This document shows positions 9,880-22,835 of a stretch of DNA of 64,000 nucleotides, in pieces. The stretch comes from Liquidambar formosana. Lineage: Eukaryota > Streptophyta > Magnoliopsida > Saxifragales > Altingiaceae. The number at the start of each line of letters is the position of its first letter. The first letter of the stretch is position 1. Location: assembly GCA_039720395.1 (NCBI GenBank), contig CM077831.1, forward strand, positions 3,948,003-4,012,002, given 5' to 3'. The notes below the pieces were generated by a model that was not told the DNA's origin, ran no database searches, and worked only from the letters and a program-made list of their open reading frames with translations. A program made the position numbers and the translations under genes.

Positions 9880-12678
9880 ATGGTAAACACAATGTCAAGA
9901 AAGACAATGAGTACCATAGGAACCTCTGATGGCCAACCACCAATAGAGGAATCACAACAGGAGGAATATCTGTTAAAAGAAACTTTTATAGTAGATGAGA
10001 CCATTAGAGACATTTCGATATCGATGCGTGGGTTCTCTACCCTCCCTTCGAAAGTCAGTCACATGGGGAATACCCTAGGATCAAAGATTGACTGGTTGGG
10101 TAACAAGTTAGACAAATTGGACAAGTTAGACAAACTGGATAAGTTGGACACACTATGTGAACAATTGGCCACGTTAGTATCCACCTTGAACAATCAAAAT
10201 GGGTTAGGATGGGAGAAACATGCTAAAGAACTAGGGCCAGGTGACTACAGTGTTTCGCAAAAGTCTCAAGAGGGATTTATCTCTTAGAAAAATACCTTAG
10301 GCCAATGGCCTGAGGATGAGAAGGTTCATGTTCCACCCCCATTTAGAAACGGCCAGGCAGATAAGGCCGAGACTTCTCTGGGGGGAGGGGGCAAGAAAAA
10401 TAGTGTGAATTACAGCTTCAACAGTGCTGATCAATTAGGCTGTAGTTTTAATCAGACCAACGGCCAGAACATGGTTGTCCATAGTCAAGGCTGTGGGAAA
10501 GGAAAAGAGCCTAAGAGTATAATAAATCCATTGTATGAAGGCAATTTCAAGGCAAATAGAAGTCAACCACATGTGGAATATGGCCAAGGGTTTGATAATA
10601 GGCCACCCATGGGGTACTATAACTAACCTATGCTTTATGGCCGACCCAATGTCTTTCCTAGACCACTTGAAAATTTCTACTTGAATCCACCTTTAGAAAA
10701 TTATGGGCAGGCATTTGGCCAAGGAGGCCATGCACAGCTTGTAAATGGTCTCCTAGATCGTAATGAGGTCCTGAATATGATACAAGAACATGCAGGTGGG
10801 GCTCCTCGGGCTGACAGACCAGTCTATAAGAAGCCATATCCAGAGGGGATAGACCGTTACCATGAATTCCCTAGGGGATTTAGGTGTCCAAATTTCACTT
10901 TGTTTTCAGGAGAAGGAGAGCAATGGTCTACAGTGGAACACATTGGCCGTTTCACAATCCAATGTGGGGAATTAGCTAGCAATGATTATTACAAACTGTG
11001 ATTATTTGCTAACTCTTTGATAGGTGATGCTTTCTCTTGGTATATTACTCTACTACCTGAGTTTTTCAGCATATGGACAGAATTGGAGTCACTTTTCCAT
11101 TTGCATTACCATAGATCGAAGTCCGAGATAACCATGGCTGATCTGTCCAGGTTTAGGTAGATATTTGGAGAGACTACTGAACATTATCTTGCCAGGTTTA
11201 AAAAAGCCAAAACTAGGTGCCATGTTACCCTGCCCAAACATGAGTTCGTGAGGTTAGCCCAAAACGGCCTTGAGTTTGAGCTTCGTAAGAAGTTTGAAGG
11301 AATGAGTTTTGTTGATCTATATGAGCTTTCTACACATGCCTCTAGGTATGAGAGGCTTTTAAAAGAGGAAGAACAAAGAAGGAACTCTTCTTTTGGGACT
11401 TACTATCAAGATCCCAATTATGAGCTTGATTTGGCAGAGATTATTGGCCAAAAGCCAATGATATGTCCTGCCTTATTGAAAAAAGAAGTAGAAATCCCAC
11501 CGTACCAAAATATAAAAAGAACAGTAATAGATGGTGGTAGAAAATACACTTTCGATATCACAAAAGCCAGTAAGATTTTCGATCATCTTTTAGCCGCCAA
11601 ATACATTAAGTTATTGGTAGGGCATAGCATACCAACTAAAGATGCTTACCAATTTTGCAAATGGCATGGTGTTAAGTCGCATACTACTAACAATTGTGTG
11701 ATTTTTTGAAATGTGATATAGGAAAACATTGAGAGGGGAATGCTGAGGTTCCCAGAAAAAGCCAAAGACGAAATGGTCGTTGAGACAGACCCATTTGTGT
11801 CAATGGTAGGCATGAACATGGTGGCTGCTAACTTGAGGAGTTTGGCTGGCCGAGGTGAAGAAAAACAGGGAGAGGCCAAACGGCCTTTTCCATATCAGAG
11901 ACTATCTAAAGAATATGATTTTGATGAGTCAAAGGCCGATGACATCTTTGATAATCTATTGGCTATTGGATTTATCGCCATACCAGCTGGATGCAAAGAG
12001 GCAACCACAGAGCAGTCGTTCTGCAGATGGCACGGAGTTAAAACCCATGATACCTCTCATTATCGAGTTTTCAAAGATTTGGTGCAAAAGGCTATTGCCA
12101 ATGGGGCGCTAACCTTTGAAGTGGAAGGCATCGAGGGGCATCTGCCACAAAAGTCTGGAGTGACAGTTGCTGGTGCAGATGCAAGGAGGTTGCCAGTAAC
12201 TAGGGGCGATCGACCAGCGGAGGGTCCAAGAATTAAAGCGCCTTACTAGAGAGATAGGTTTATTTATCATCACCGACACAACTTATGTCATCAATGCAGG
12301 AGTCCTGTTCTACCGCTTGTGCAACGGCCTGTAAGGAAGTGGACTTGGCAGAAAGTCCAAAATCAATAGAGTCCATCACTAGTAGTGCGAAGGTCGTTTG
12401 AGGTAGAGCAAGAAACACCTGTACAGAGGGGCACATCCAAAGCGGCAAAAGGAGAAACCTCCAACAAACCGAGGATGATAAAACCACCACTGGTTAGGCC
12501 GGATGTTTGGAGCAAGTTGCAGTACCCAAAGTTCCCATTGCCAACTATGAGAACTTAGAAAAGAAGGATGCAGTAGTACAGAGTAGCGGCTAGAAGGTGG
12601 CAAGAAGAACAACAACATGGCAAGAAGGTTGAGCAAGTCATTGATCTCGAAAATGAAGATGAACAGCCAGAAGAAGAC
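9880..12678 (+). pseudogene. Gypsy A gag, broken by several stops
   Basis: The reading runs from Met at 9880 with stops at about 10285, 10625, 10999, 11158, 11707 and 12247. In order: an N-terminal region with an LDK-repeat coiled coil (10110-10160); a spacer; the retrotransposon gag core around 10850-11380 (PNFTLFSGEGEQWS, later LARFKKAKTRC); then two variant zinc-knuckle blocks, C-x2-H-x4-H-x4-C, at about 11655-11697 (CKWHGVKSHTTNNC) and 12020-12062, where the last Cys is Tyr. Gag would form the particle and bind RNA. At least one stop is a CAG to TAG change. The 3' end is cut by the CACTA insertion, with TSD GCT at 12679-12681. Confidence 0.85.
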
Positions 12679-12691
12679 GCTCACTACAAGA

Positions 12692-12900
12692 AAAAGGTTG
12701 ATAGATGACGCTTTTAGAATTTAAAAAGATGACCCTTTTTTAAAAACCAATCATCTTTTGATTTTTAGGATGAAAAGATGACTAATATTTAAGTTCAAAC
12801 TTAAAACAGTCATCTTTGAAACAACAAAGATGACTGGTTTTTAAAAACATTATAACAAAAGATGACTACTTTTAAAAACCGGTCATCAATTCACTTTCCT
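12692..12900. repeat. Left subterminal repeats of the CACTA element
   Basis: Copies of AAGATGACT or its complement AGTCATCTT lie at short intervals, separated by A/T-rich runs such as GTTTTTAAAA. In En/Spm-type elements such subterminal repeats are transposase-binding sites. That role is inferred here. Confidence 0.85.
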
Positions 12901-15532
12901 CCCATGTCATTTTTCTCTAGCTCCTTGATCCCCTTTTAACACAACCTACTTTTTTTTCTCTCTCTCTCTCTCTCTCTCTCTCCAATCTCCATCCCTCTGT
13001 TTCTCACAAAGGCCTCATGCATCATCACCACAACCCTTACCGTCACCGTCGCCCAGGCCACCCTCACCGTTGCCGTCGCCCAGGCCACCCTCACTGTTGC
13101 CGTCGCCATCTCCATCTGCCTCACTCGCACCGACAACATTGCAATCCACTTCGCCAGAAGTTGCTGCTGGCCTCGCCGGAGTTCGTCCAAGGTATATCTC
13201 TCTCCTTTTCTCTCAATCTGTCTAGATCTATCCCAATCTACCTTGTATGTTTTTCTTTGTTCTTTTTTTTTTTTTTTGAGTGCATTTTCTGTATCTCTCA
13301 CTTTTTCTTGCTTTCGATCTTTGTCAGCAGATCTGCTTCTCAATGTATAGTTACATGTGCATATACATTAGGGTTTCATATGTTCTTGATTAGGTTTAAT
13401 TTCATAGTTGGGGTTTGGTGTGATTTATTGTACATCATATGTCATTCGATAATGTTCTCGAATGTTTGGGTTGGGTTTTATTTTTTTCATTGGTTTGAGA
13501 CAATGTTTCAGCTGGAATTATATAAGGGTATTTAAGATTTGCAATGTTTTTTGGGGGTTTTAATTTGGGGATTTTCTGAGGATCAGATACATGTGGTTGT
13601 ACCGGAAGAACATGGGTGGCCGTTTGTTGGGATTTATGATGCATGGGTTTAACAGCCCTATGCGCCGGTAGATCTAACGCCGCTACCATTGACAACTACC
13701 TTCCTCTCTCTTCCCTTCACCTCTTTCCTCCTCTATCGTCCGTATTTAATTTGAACCAAATTTTAATTTTGTATCTCTTTGTTTCATAAGAAACCCATTG
13801 CAATTTCACTTCCCCACTTTTAGGGCACAACCTGTTTGATTCATTGCTTCATACAAAGAAATGTATTTTTTCTAACAATTTATAGTTTATTAGTGTATTG
13901 TGAAATTCTACTTTGAGATCGATCTGCATATACACTGCTAAGAAACTGTTTGAAGTATTCAGTTAATGTTTGAAATATTAAGTATTTGATATGTTTAAGC
14001 CACATTTCCCTTGGTCAATTGATTATAGACAAGATTTCAGAATTGGAGAATCGTGACTGGGAAATTTTTGGGAAAACTTGCTAAGGTTGTTGCTTGGGGT
14101 TCTGTTTGTTAATTGCTATGGTTGTTGCTGGGGTTCTATTTGTTGGGAAAATTTTTGGGGTTCTTTTTGTTTTGCTATAGTTGTTGATGGGGTTTTATTT
14201 GTTGAAAAACTTTTGGGGTTCTGTTTGTTGTTTGTTCATCGGGTTAGTTCTTACTTTGTGGAATTTTTTGAGACCAATTAAAGCTTCACTTTCAGAGCCG
14301 TGGTGTTTATGTGGTGGTTCTTTTTGCTATGAACGAAAAAGCTGTGTTCACAGCCCAAGAGTTTATCAGTTTGGGCTCCAAAGATTTGTCCTACTTTGCT
14401 CTGTTTTGGCGTTTGTGCTCTGTTTTGGTGTGATATGCTTCAAGTGGGCTGTTGTGCTGTCTTTCTTCCGAGTGCTCTTTAGGAGCTTGTTGTATGGTCT
14501 GTGAGAGATGTCGATCTCTTAGGGGCTGTTTTTTGGGCTAATTTTGGTGGTGCTTTAGCTTAGCTATTCTTAATCTGGTGTTGGTTCATACTACTCACCT
14601 GATTGGGAAACTTTTATTTAAGAAGGGGTTTTATTGGGAGCTTAATTAAGGTTAAAAGGCTTTTTAGTGGGAATTTTTTGGTAATTTGCTGGGGTATCTT
14701 CTTCCGTGTAGGCTATTTTATGGAGTTGGCATTTCTCTTCCCTCTGTTTTTTGTTTTATCTTCTCAGGGTTTTAGCTACTGGAGTTGTGGTGTGCAAATG
14801 ATTGCAGATGCTGGTTGTTAAAGAAAACCAGATACTACATAAAGGTTCTAGGGTACTTGATAAGGAATCTGCTACTTTTGTTATTATTAATTTTTCTTTG
14901 TAGTTTTCCAACTAAGTTTATTTTTCTATATTATTTTTTTTGATTGTTTCTATCTTTTAGTTCTATAATGAGATGAAAATAAAGGAAAGGAAGCTATTTT
15001 GAATTGCTACCTATGAAAAGGATTCTGTTAAGGTTGCTTTGCATTCTGCACTTATATGCCGATGTCCACTTTGTTTGCTTAGTTAGGATTTTACTTGTTT
15101 CGGTTGCATTTGGGGGTAGGGGAAGAAATTATGCGTCATACATATCATATAAACTGTATACGCTTGTAATATATTTGTTAAAGGAGGAGGGCTTTGTTCA
15201 GTATAGTCCAAAAATCATTCCATTGCTTTCCTCTGAAATTTGGTCTTAGAATATAGCACAACAGTGTTCTCCACGCCGTGTGCTTAATCCCTCCACATCA
15301 CTTGAAAAAAAAATTACTGTGTACTCAATCATCTACTTAAATCATCTTGGTGGGAGGTAGCCAATGAATTTGCTAAAGGCTGAGAAAGTAATTCCAAGCT
15401 TTCCCAGCCACCATGCATTGAATGGAACAGCCACAGTTTATATAGAAGATTACAGTTCGGGGACACTTCCGGTTCAGAAAATGTTTTTGGGGAAAGGAAA
15501 TCTTGCATGTATATTCTGTTATATGTACACAT

Positions 15533-15564
<32 letters not shown>

Positions 15565-15949
15565 GGTTTTTATGGAATGTCATTAAATTGGAAAGAAATC
15601 TTTCAATATATTTTTATTGAAATTTGGAGGTGTGAAGCAACATGACGGCACTGAACAAGTCTTCACTTAGTAAAACCTTTGGAAGATGCACTCATAGATT
15701 TTTCTACCTAGACAGAAATTAAATGCATTAATCACCACCCACGCACCAAACATATACCTGGAAAAAAAAATTGCTTCTCATGGATTCCTTTTCTTTTCTT
15801 TTCTTTTATTATTGGGTTGGGTTGTCCTCTTCTCTCCTTTGGCATTTGCCATTTTTTAGGGTTTCACCATGCATCTACGTCTGATTCCCTTTGGCAGTAA
15901 TGGGCGGTCCTGCTTGCTTATTTCGACTATTATATAGGGAGTACTTGGT

Positions 15950-15986
<37 letters not shown>

Positions 15987-16175
15987 AATTAGTTTTGGGT
16001 TATTATTATAACATGTCAATTATTAGAAGCCAATACCTTTTTTTAATACTCCGTAAGAAATATGTATGGTGATAAAGGTAGTGGGTGAAATGGGGAAGTT
16101 TCAATTCTCTGTTAGTGGCTTCAAAAGGGAGAGGTGGTAGAATGTACAGTTGTAATGGGTTTGAATTGGATGTAA
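12901..16175. other. CACTA interior without a recognised gene
   Basis: No convincing long ORF. A GA/CT microsatellite lies at about 12957-12984. At 13017 an ATG opens a His/Pro/Arg-rich reading caused by about three copies of a 27-bp GTCGCCCAGGCCACC-type repeat; it ends near 13190 in CCAAG followed by GTATAT, which looks like an exon end and 5' splice site. The rest is T/G-rich and intron-like. Microsatellites: AC at about 15536-15564 and AT at 15953-15982. This part may be captured host DNA, for example the promoter and first intron of an unknown gene. Confidence 0.5.
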
Positions 16176-16189
16176 TGTAGTGGGTTTTA

Positions 16190-16802
16190 TACTCTTGCTG
16201 ACATGAATATTTTCCTTGGAGATGTTATGTGGGTGTCAGATTCGGGGATACATGAGTATCGAGATATTGCTGATGAGCTATCTGATCAGAAAATGGAGGT
16301 GCAACAGGCAGAGGAAGGATTTTTGGGAACACTTTTGTCATCAGATATCTTGTCCCAGGTTGTTTAAGAAGCGTGCTGGTTGATAGTCTTGAAGCCAGTG
16401 GTGGGTTTCATGAACCCAATTTGTTTGCAAAGGATTCTCTGGGTGGTTATGAGGCTTGGGCTTACTTTTTTGGGCTTCAAAGATCCTTCTCTTAGTTGGT
16501 TTATCAGTTTGAGTTTTGGCATGCCATAGATTGTTGGGGGTTGCATCTTCTATTGAGATTGATGGCATGGTTTGTCCTTCGTCTGATGGAGCTCTTTTGC
16601 TGTGTGCTTTCTTAGTGCTTTGTGCTTGTCTTTAGTACTTTTTGTTTTGGGTGTTTTTTGTAGGTTTGTGCTGGGTTTGAGGGGTGCATTCTTAGTAGGG
16701 GCTTCTTTGTTTTTTAGTGTTTTCTGGGCCTTTTATTGGAGTTTGGGCATGTTCCCATCTTAATAAAATTAATTTTCTGGATCAAAAAAAAAAAAAAAAA
16801 AG
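16190..16802 (+). mobile_element. 5'-truncated LINE-like retroposon
   Basis: A 613-bp insert ends in a run of 18 or more A residues preceded by CTTAATAAAATTAATTTTCTG. It is bounded by a 14-bp direct repeat, TGTAGTGGGTTTTA, at 16176-16189 and 16803-16816. Poly(A) plus a TSD of this length is the signature of target-primed reverse transcription. The first 180 bp can be read as a short coding remnant (about 16210-16365) with no family I recognise. A processed host transcript is an alternative to a LINE. Confidence 0.75.
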
Positions 16803-17094
16803 TGTAGTGGGTTTTAATTAGTTATGGTGTTTTTGGGTTGACTTGCATTGTAATTAATTTATATTTAGTCTGTGGTGGCATGGGACTTCTGATTGATTGG
16901 GTCTTTCTATTTGCATACCATCTATTTGTTTGTTTTTTTTTTTTTTTTTTTTTTTTATTTATAACAAAGTGGCTTGCATATTCCAATGCTGAAATAGTTT
17001 GTAGTGTTCTATTATTGTATTGAAGCCTAATAAAATGATCTAAATTGGAATTTTTCTTCCTCTAACACCTCTTCTAGTATTACAAAATACAAGG

Positions 17095-19874
17095 TGTCAC
17101 ACCCCATTTTTGCACCACCTTACTAGGGCTCATCATTTCATGCATGTTTTTGTTTTGTTTTTGAGTCTAGTCACTTGCATTAGTTTTCTAGAGTCACAAG
17201 GACAATGGATATGAATTTTGGTTCAAATTGGAGTTGATCTTGAGGGATAATAAGAGCTTTTGTGACTTGAGGGGCATAATCGTCTTTTAAGTCCCAAACT
17301 TTTCATTTGACCTTGGAATGATCTCCAAATTGTCAATTGGAGTTCATATGGATGCATATGAGGTATTTCTAGGTTCAATTTGGTAAGTCAATGGCTCGGG
17401 ATTAAAATGGCTCGATGTAGTTCAAGTTGGTTAATTGACCCTTCCTTGGGTTTGCTCTAATTGACTCACAATTACCAACCAAATCTTTTCAAATTGACTT
17501 TCATTAGTCATCATTTTGTACCGGTTGTCATCTTAAGTCCCGTGGCCCTGATGATGAGTTTAGTGTGGTTATTTACGGATTATCCTTGAAGAATTAGTGC
17601 GAATCACAGCATGAGATTTTTGGTTAAAATGAAAAGAAAATTATTTTATTAAATTAGCCATTTTTATCATGACACTAACACGTGTACGTATGTGATGAGT
17701 GTGTGTACGCACATACGATACATGTGCATGCGTGTTAGCGGTCAGTCTCCCAATTTTTATAAAAGACAATTTCCTTTTCCTATTCAGATTAGAAGTCTTT
17801 TATCATTATAAAATACCTTTTGATTATTCTCCAAAGAAACCTAGTCCAGGAAGGAAAGGGAAACCCCAGATTTCAGCTATAAATACTCTCTTAATGTCTT
17901 TAAACAAGGGAGAGGAGAAGAGGGTTTGGAGGGAGTGAAATTCGTCATAATTCAGCAGCAGATTTTCTGAAAACCAGCAGTCGTATTTTAATGATAACTT
18001 TTTCATCCGAAGTCAGAATTTGATGAAATTGGTCTTGTTAGAAATATAATTCAATTCTCTACAACTTTGTATTTCACAAGCTTTGTCCAAATCCAACGTT
18101 TTCATACCCAAAAACGCGATTGAAGTTGCTGCTGCTGTAAAGTGACGAGAATCACTTTTTCTTTTCTCTTGTTCTCTTTTTGTTTTCTATTTCTTTTCAA
18201 AGTTGAGTGAGTTTTGATCTCTTTGCTGTGATACCACTTTGACAAAGAGGAGGATTTGTGTTGGTTTGATTCACTCTAAAGACCTGAGGAGCCACGAACA
18301 ATTGCATACAGCAGCAAGGAAGGCCCTTCCTAAGGTATTCTCCTTCTCTATTCAAGCTTAAACTAGGTTTTCATATAGGATAGGCCTATTGCATGTTAAA
18401 GGTAACTTTTTTATCATGTATTAACACTCTAGCTAGTTAATATACATGGAATATCTATTTTTTATCTACTGTTTAGCATGCTTTAGGGCTGTCCTTTAGG
18501 TTTTTAATGCATAGTTATGATTCTTGTGCTCCTGTTTGTCCTTGTGCTAGGATTAGTGTCATTGCATGTTAGAGTTAGGATTTTCATCATGTTATATTGC
18601 TTTAGTTAGTTAATATGCATGATTTAATTTCTGTTTAGTTTGGTTTTAGTATGATTAAAGTATGTCTTGTGAGTTTTTAAGCATATTTGTGAGTTTAGGG
18701 TTTTAGAGTCATTGTTTTGTGTTTGTTTTCATATAGCATGATAAAGTAGACTTTTTTATTTGGTTTTTCTTCGTGTTTGCTGTATATGTTTTTCATATGG
18801 AGTAAACATGATAGTTTTGCATGCATGTTAGTATGTTTTAGGGTTTTTATGCATGATATGGTTCTAGGAATATGTTAGGACTTATTATTGTTCGCTGTTT
18901 TTGCTATTGGCATGCTTAGTGGATGATTTTAGGTCATAATACTATTCTGTCCAGATTTGCATGTTAGTGTTTTCGCATGGTTTTGAGCACTTGTAAGGGT
19001 GCAAATAGGTGTGGTATTTGTCCTATGGCAAATAGGGCTGCTTATGTCTGAAATAGCTAATGTTTGGAGCTAATTGCGCTCAGGTAAGTGGGTGTGAAGG
19101 TGCCCCAATTCACCTTTCTTCTTAACTCATTCTCTTCTCCCTATCTAGGGTTAATTTTTAATACAAGTCGTATGGTTTAATTAGAGGTTTCCTTAACCAA
19201 CAAAATTCTGGTTTTTATTAAAGTTTCCATTTTGTGGATTTCTTTCCTAAAATCAAACTTTCTATCAAATTCAACTCTTTTGATCAAATAAGGAAACCTA
19301 GGGTTTTAACCATAGGTTTATATTAGGTCTTAACCCTAATTCTAATCGAACTACGTGGACTTTGATCCATGTATTTCGTTGCATGGTACGTAGGCGCTCT
19401 TCGTGAGGCTCAAGTCCGTTCTAGGATCCAAGCATCCTAGGTTTATTTATGTTTTCTTTTCTTCTTTTTATTTTCTGTTTTTATTTGCTTATTATGCATG
19501 GATGGATGAATGAAATATATGATATGCATGCAATTCTTGTGATGATATACTTGCTGATTTTTGTATGGAAAGACTTTAATTTAGGCCAAATGAACTGAGA
19601 GACCGAAAGGGTGACATGGGTGCCTATAGGCTTTGCCTAGAACCTTCCCATGTCATAACTTAGCCTCCGAATCCCCGATTTCTTTGGTTTTCAAAAGATT
19701 GGTTTTTGCCTTTCCTTTTTTTATGGAGTCATTCAAATTGTTTTCCTAAAACAACCTGATTTTTAGGGTTTTCCTTGTTTCCTTTAAAAAAATAAGGTGG
19801 CGACTCCTTTCCTTTTTCTTTTTCAAACCCACTTTCTTTTCAATCCCTCGTGGGCCCAATTTCCGGGGTTCACA
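17095..19874 (+). repeat. 5' LTR of Gypsy B (2780 bp)
   Basis: Begins TGTCACACCCCATTTTTG and ends TTCACA just before the primer-binding site. The same ends, in reverse, bound the solo LTR at 49270-52284. A TATA-like box lies at 17878-17885. Near 17685-17735 it has an imperfect inverted repeat of GTACGTATGTG type. No coding region. Confidence 0.9.
17878..17885 (+). promoter_or_regulatory. TATA-like box of Gypsy B LTR
   Basis: TATAAATA within TTTCAGCTATAAATACTC, about 780 bp from the LTR start. Position and sequence fit a core promoter. Confidence 0.55.
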
Positions 19875-19877
19875 GTT

Positions 19878-19895
19878 TGGCGACTCCACTGGGGA
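19878..19895 (+). promoter_or_regulatory. Primer-binding site of Gypsy B
   Basis: TGGCGACTCCACTGGGGA lies three bases after the LTR. This sequence is typical of Ogre-like elements, whose primer is reported to be a tRNA-Arg. The tRNA match was not computed here. Confidence 0.75.
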
Positions 19896-20684
19896 TTTGT
19901 GGGCTAGACTCTATAAAGTTTAAATGGGCTAGGTTAATTTCTTATGTTTAATTAAAATCAATCACATTGCATCCGCTTGATTGTGTGCTTTCATTTATTG
20001 CATTGTGTGCGCAAACTCTTGCATGTTAGGATCGATGTCCCTCGATGTATCCTTGCCAACGATCGGCCTAGTCTCAACCTTGGTTTTCCTGATTCCATGT
20101 GTTGGGGCGAAAGCTATCAACCTCTCTTGCCTAGTACCCTTGGGCTTGCCCTTGGGTATATTAAATGAGTTAATCACGTACTGCTGGACCCACGCGGCGT
20201 TCCTGATGCCACATGTGGTTAGGTATAAGGATTGCTCAAGCAAGTGAAGGACCCTAGCCTACCCTTATCATTAGTCCATATAGACAGACTTGTAGGACAC
20301 TACGGTCTCACCTTTATGCACCCACAATTGTTTGTAATGATGCTATGCCGTGTTTGTGGTGTGAGGCTTTATATCTTATGCCCTTAATATAGACCTTTAA
20401 ACCCTAGCCTTCGTTAAGGCCATGGGTTAGGAGGAATAAATTAAGGAAATAGGATGTAAAGCTATGTTTGTGATGTGCTAGTCCTAGGGGATTAATTAAA
20501 CCTAATTGAAGGACTCTATGCCCTATTCTTTAAAACATACCCTTAATCCATGACCCCTGTAAAGGTAATTGGATAAAAGGAATGAATTAATTGAACATGG
20601 TGTAGAGACCGAATTCATTAAGGAAAATATGGAGGTTTAGGACAGATCCTTAGGCTAAAGGTTAAAACTTTTCTATCCATAGAC
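19896..20684 (+). other. Leader of Gypsy B, no gene seen
   Basis: About 790 bp between primer site and gag. Only short ORFs occur. Ogre elements of legumes carry an extra ORF in this place; here none is visible, and the extra ORF is instead antisense at the 3' side. Confidence 0.6.
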
Positions 20685-22835
20685 ATGCTGGCTTGGATCC
20701 GCAATCCACAAGGGCGTCTAGTGAGTGTTGAGTCTACCCATCAGACAGACATGGCCGACGAAAGAACTAGTGAGGGGCACTTTGACCTTGAGGCTTGCCT
20801 GAAAGCCATCATGACCAAGCTTGACCATACCGCCGAGACATCCGATACCACATTGAAAATGGCTCAAGAGAACCAACAGAAGATGGCGGATCTTGAACAA
20901 AATGGCTCTAAGGCCCATTCCTCGGGTATACCTCATGGGGCTGGCACCGAAGAGGGACCTCAATCCAATGAGAACACCAAGACAAGGGGGGAAAGTAGCT
21001 CGAAACCTGAGGTCACCGACCTAGAAGGGGAAGCCAAGGGGAAAGGTTCTAGCAGTGATTCCGTGTTAGCTAGCAAGGTAGAAGCATTGGAGAGAACTAT
21101 AAAAGGGATTCGCAGGGCTGATGACATGGTCGATGTGCGGACTCTATCCCTGTTTCCAACGGCTCGTATTCCACTACAATTCAAGATGCCGGAGTTAGAA
21201 AAGTTCGATGGGACGGGTTGCCCTAAGACTCATTTGAAGATGTACGTGCGAGCTATGCACCCTCGAGGGGCTACTGACGAGCTTTTAGCTCAAATGTTCC
21301 ATGAAACCTTGGCCACTTCTGCTTTGAAATGGTTCTTATCCTTGGATGAGAATAGAACCCGGACTTGGGAAGACATATGCAATGAGTTTTCAGAGCACTA
21401 CAAGTATAACACAGAGGTGGACGTTACTCGAAGGGACCTAGAAACTACCAAGCAAGGGGCTCATGAAACTTTCTCCGCTTACATTACAAGGTGGAGACAA
21501 AAGGCGTCGAGAATGACGGATAGGCCGAATGAGGAGGACCAAATTCAGTTAGTGGTTAAGAACCTGCTGCCCGTGTATCACAAGCACCTATTTGCCCACT
21601 ATTTCCCAAATTTCAAAGCTCTCATTGGGGCTGGCACGCAGGTTGAAGATGCTATCAATGATGGGACAATCAAGACTGAGGAAGTGAGGAGTCGCAAGAC
21701 AAACTTTACTGGGAAGAACAATGCCGAGGTCAACACCATAACTCAACCAATCCAACCCTTTTCTCTCAATGATGTCAACCCACCTCTCCAATTCACTGAC
21801 CTATTCATGCCACTCGAAAGAGTCCTTGAAAAGCTCATAAGTCGTGACTTATTGAAGCCACTCGACCCAAGACCTCCACCAAATCCCTTACCCAAGAGCT
21901 ACAATGAGAATGAGTACTGCAAGTACCACCAATCCAAAGGCCATGCCACCAATCGCTGTATTCGCCTTCGCCACCAAGTCCAAGACCTCATTGACAAGCA
22001 AGTCATTTCACCACCAACCCGTCCAAATGTCACCCGTAATCCTCTCCCATCACACAACAACACACCCCCACCTAACACCATAAATGCCATTGGGGTTGAA
22101 TCCTCTCGCCCTCGCCATCCCATAAGACAATACACTCCGCTCCCCATGACCTTAACCCGTCTCTTCACCATTTGCCGCAATAACAGCCTTATCATGCCAC
22201 TTCCACCAAAGCCAAGACCATCAACCCCTCACCAATATTGCCAATACCATCGTGCACCCGGCCATGACACCGAGGCTTGTTCTATACTAAAGAAGATCAT
22301 CCAAGACCTCATTGACCAAAAGGTTTTGTTGTTGCCAAAGAAATCTATCCAACAAGAGCTGAAAGAAAGATATGAAGCAGGGGATCCTCAGGTTGGCCTA
22401 TTAGGTGAAGCGTCGGGGAAATATGATTACTATGTGCTGTACTCAAGCCCAAGTCCGATATCAGATGAGCCGATAGTCCCTTCAGGTTGGGATGACTTGC
22501 CGACAGAGATGGAGAGCATCGACATGATAGAATGGGATGACTTGATGAATGACTCCGAGGAAGTCCATGACATATGGGCTAGCGATGATGAGTTGGACCA
22601 TATAACCAGAGGGGGTCGTCATTTCAAGCCCCCCCACCTAGAATCTGAAAATCCGTTGGAAGATTTGGAAGGGCAGAGGCGTCCTAGCTTGCAAGAAGAA
22701 GACGATGAAGTGCTTAGGCAGCTGAAGAAGACCAATGCCAACATTACTATTTGGGGCTTGCTCATGGCCTCGCATAAGCACAGACAGACCGGAAGAGGGT
22801 TCCCACCGTTCTTATCGACAATGGGTCCGCACTGA
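20685..22835 (+). pseudogene. Gypsy B gag (716-residue frame, 3' end broken)
   Basis: Starts at Met 20685; a second Met at 20751 is an alternative. An N-terminal Gln/Glu/Lys-rich region is followed by the retrotransposon gag core at about residues 165-335 (begins PLQFKMPELEKFDG; contains SALKWFLSLDE). Two variant zinc knuckles of C-x2-H-x4-H-x4-C form lie near residues 411-424 (CKYHQSKGHATNRC) and 518-531 (CQYHRAPGHDTEAC). The tail is acidic. After residue about 700 the frame slips: the family normally continues into protease, but here a deletion and frameshift near 22785-22800 join gag to a point just before the protease active site. Gag packages element RNA in cytoplasmic particles. Confidence 0.88.

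Noticed and set aside
13017..13535. His/Pro/Arg-rich ORF on the plus strand
   Set aside because: It is produced by a 27-bp GC-rich minisatellite followed by intron-like T-rich DNA and a likely splice donor near 13190; not supported as a protein.
14078..14504. Overlapping Cys/Phe/Leu-rich ORFs
   Set aside because: T/G-rich low-complexity DNA gives such frames by chance; no domain and no start context.
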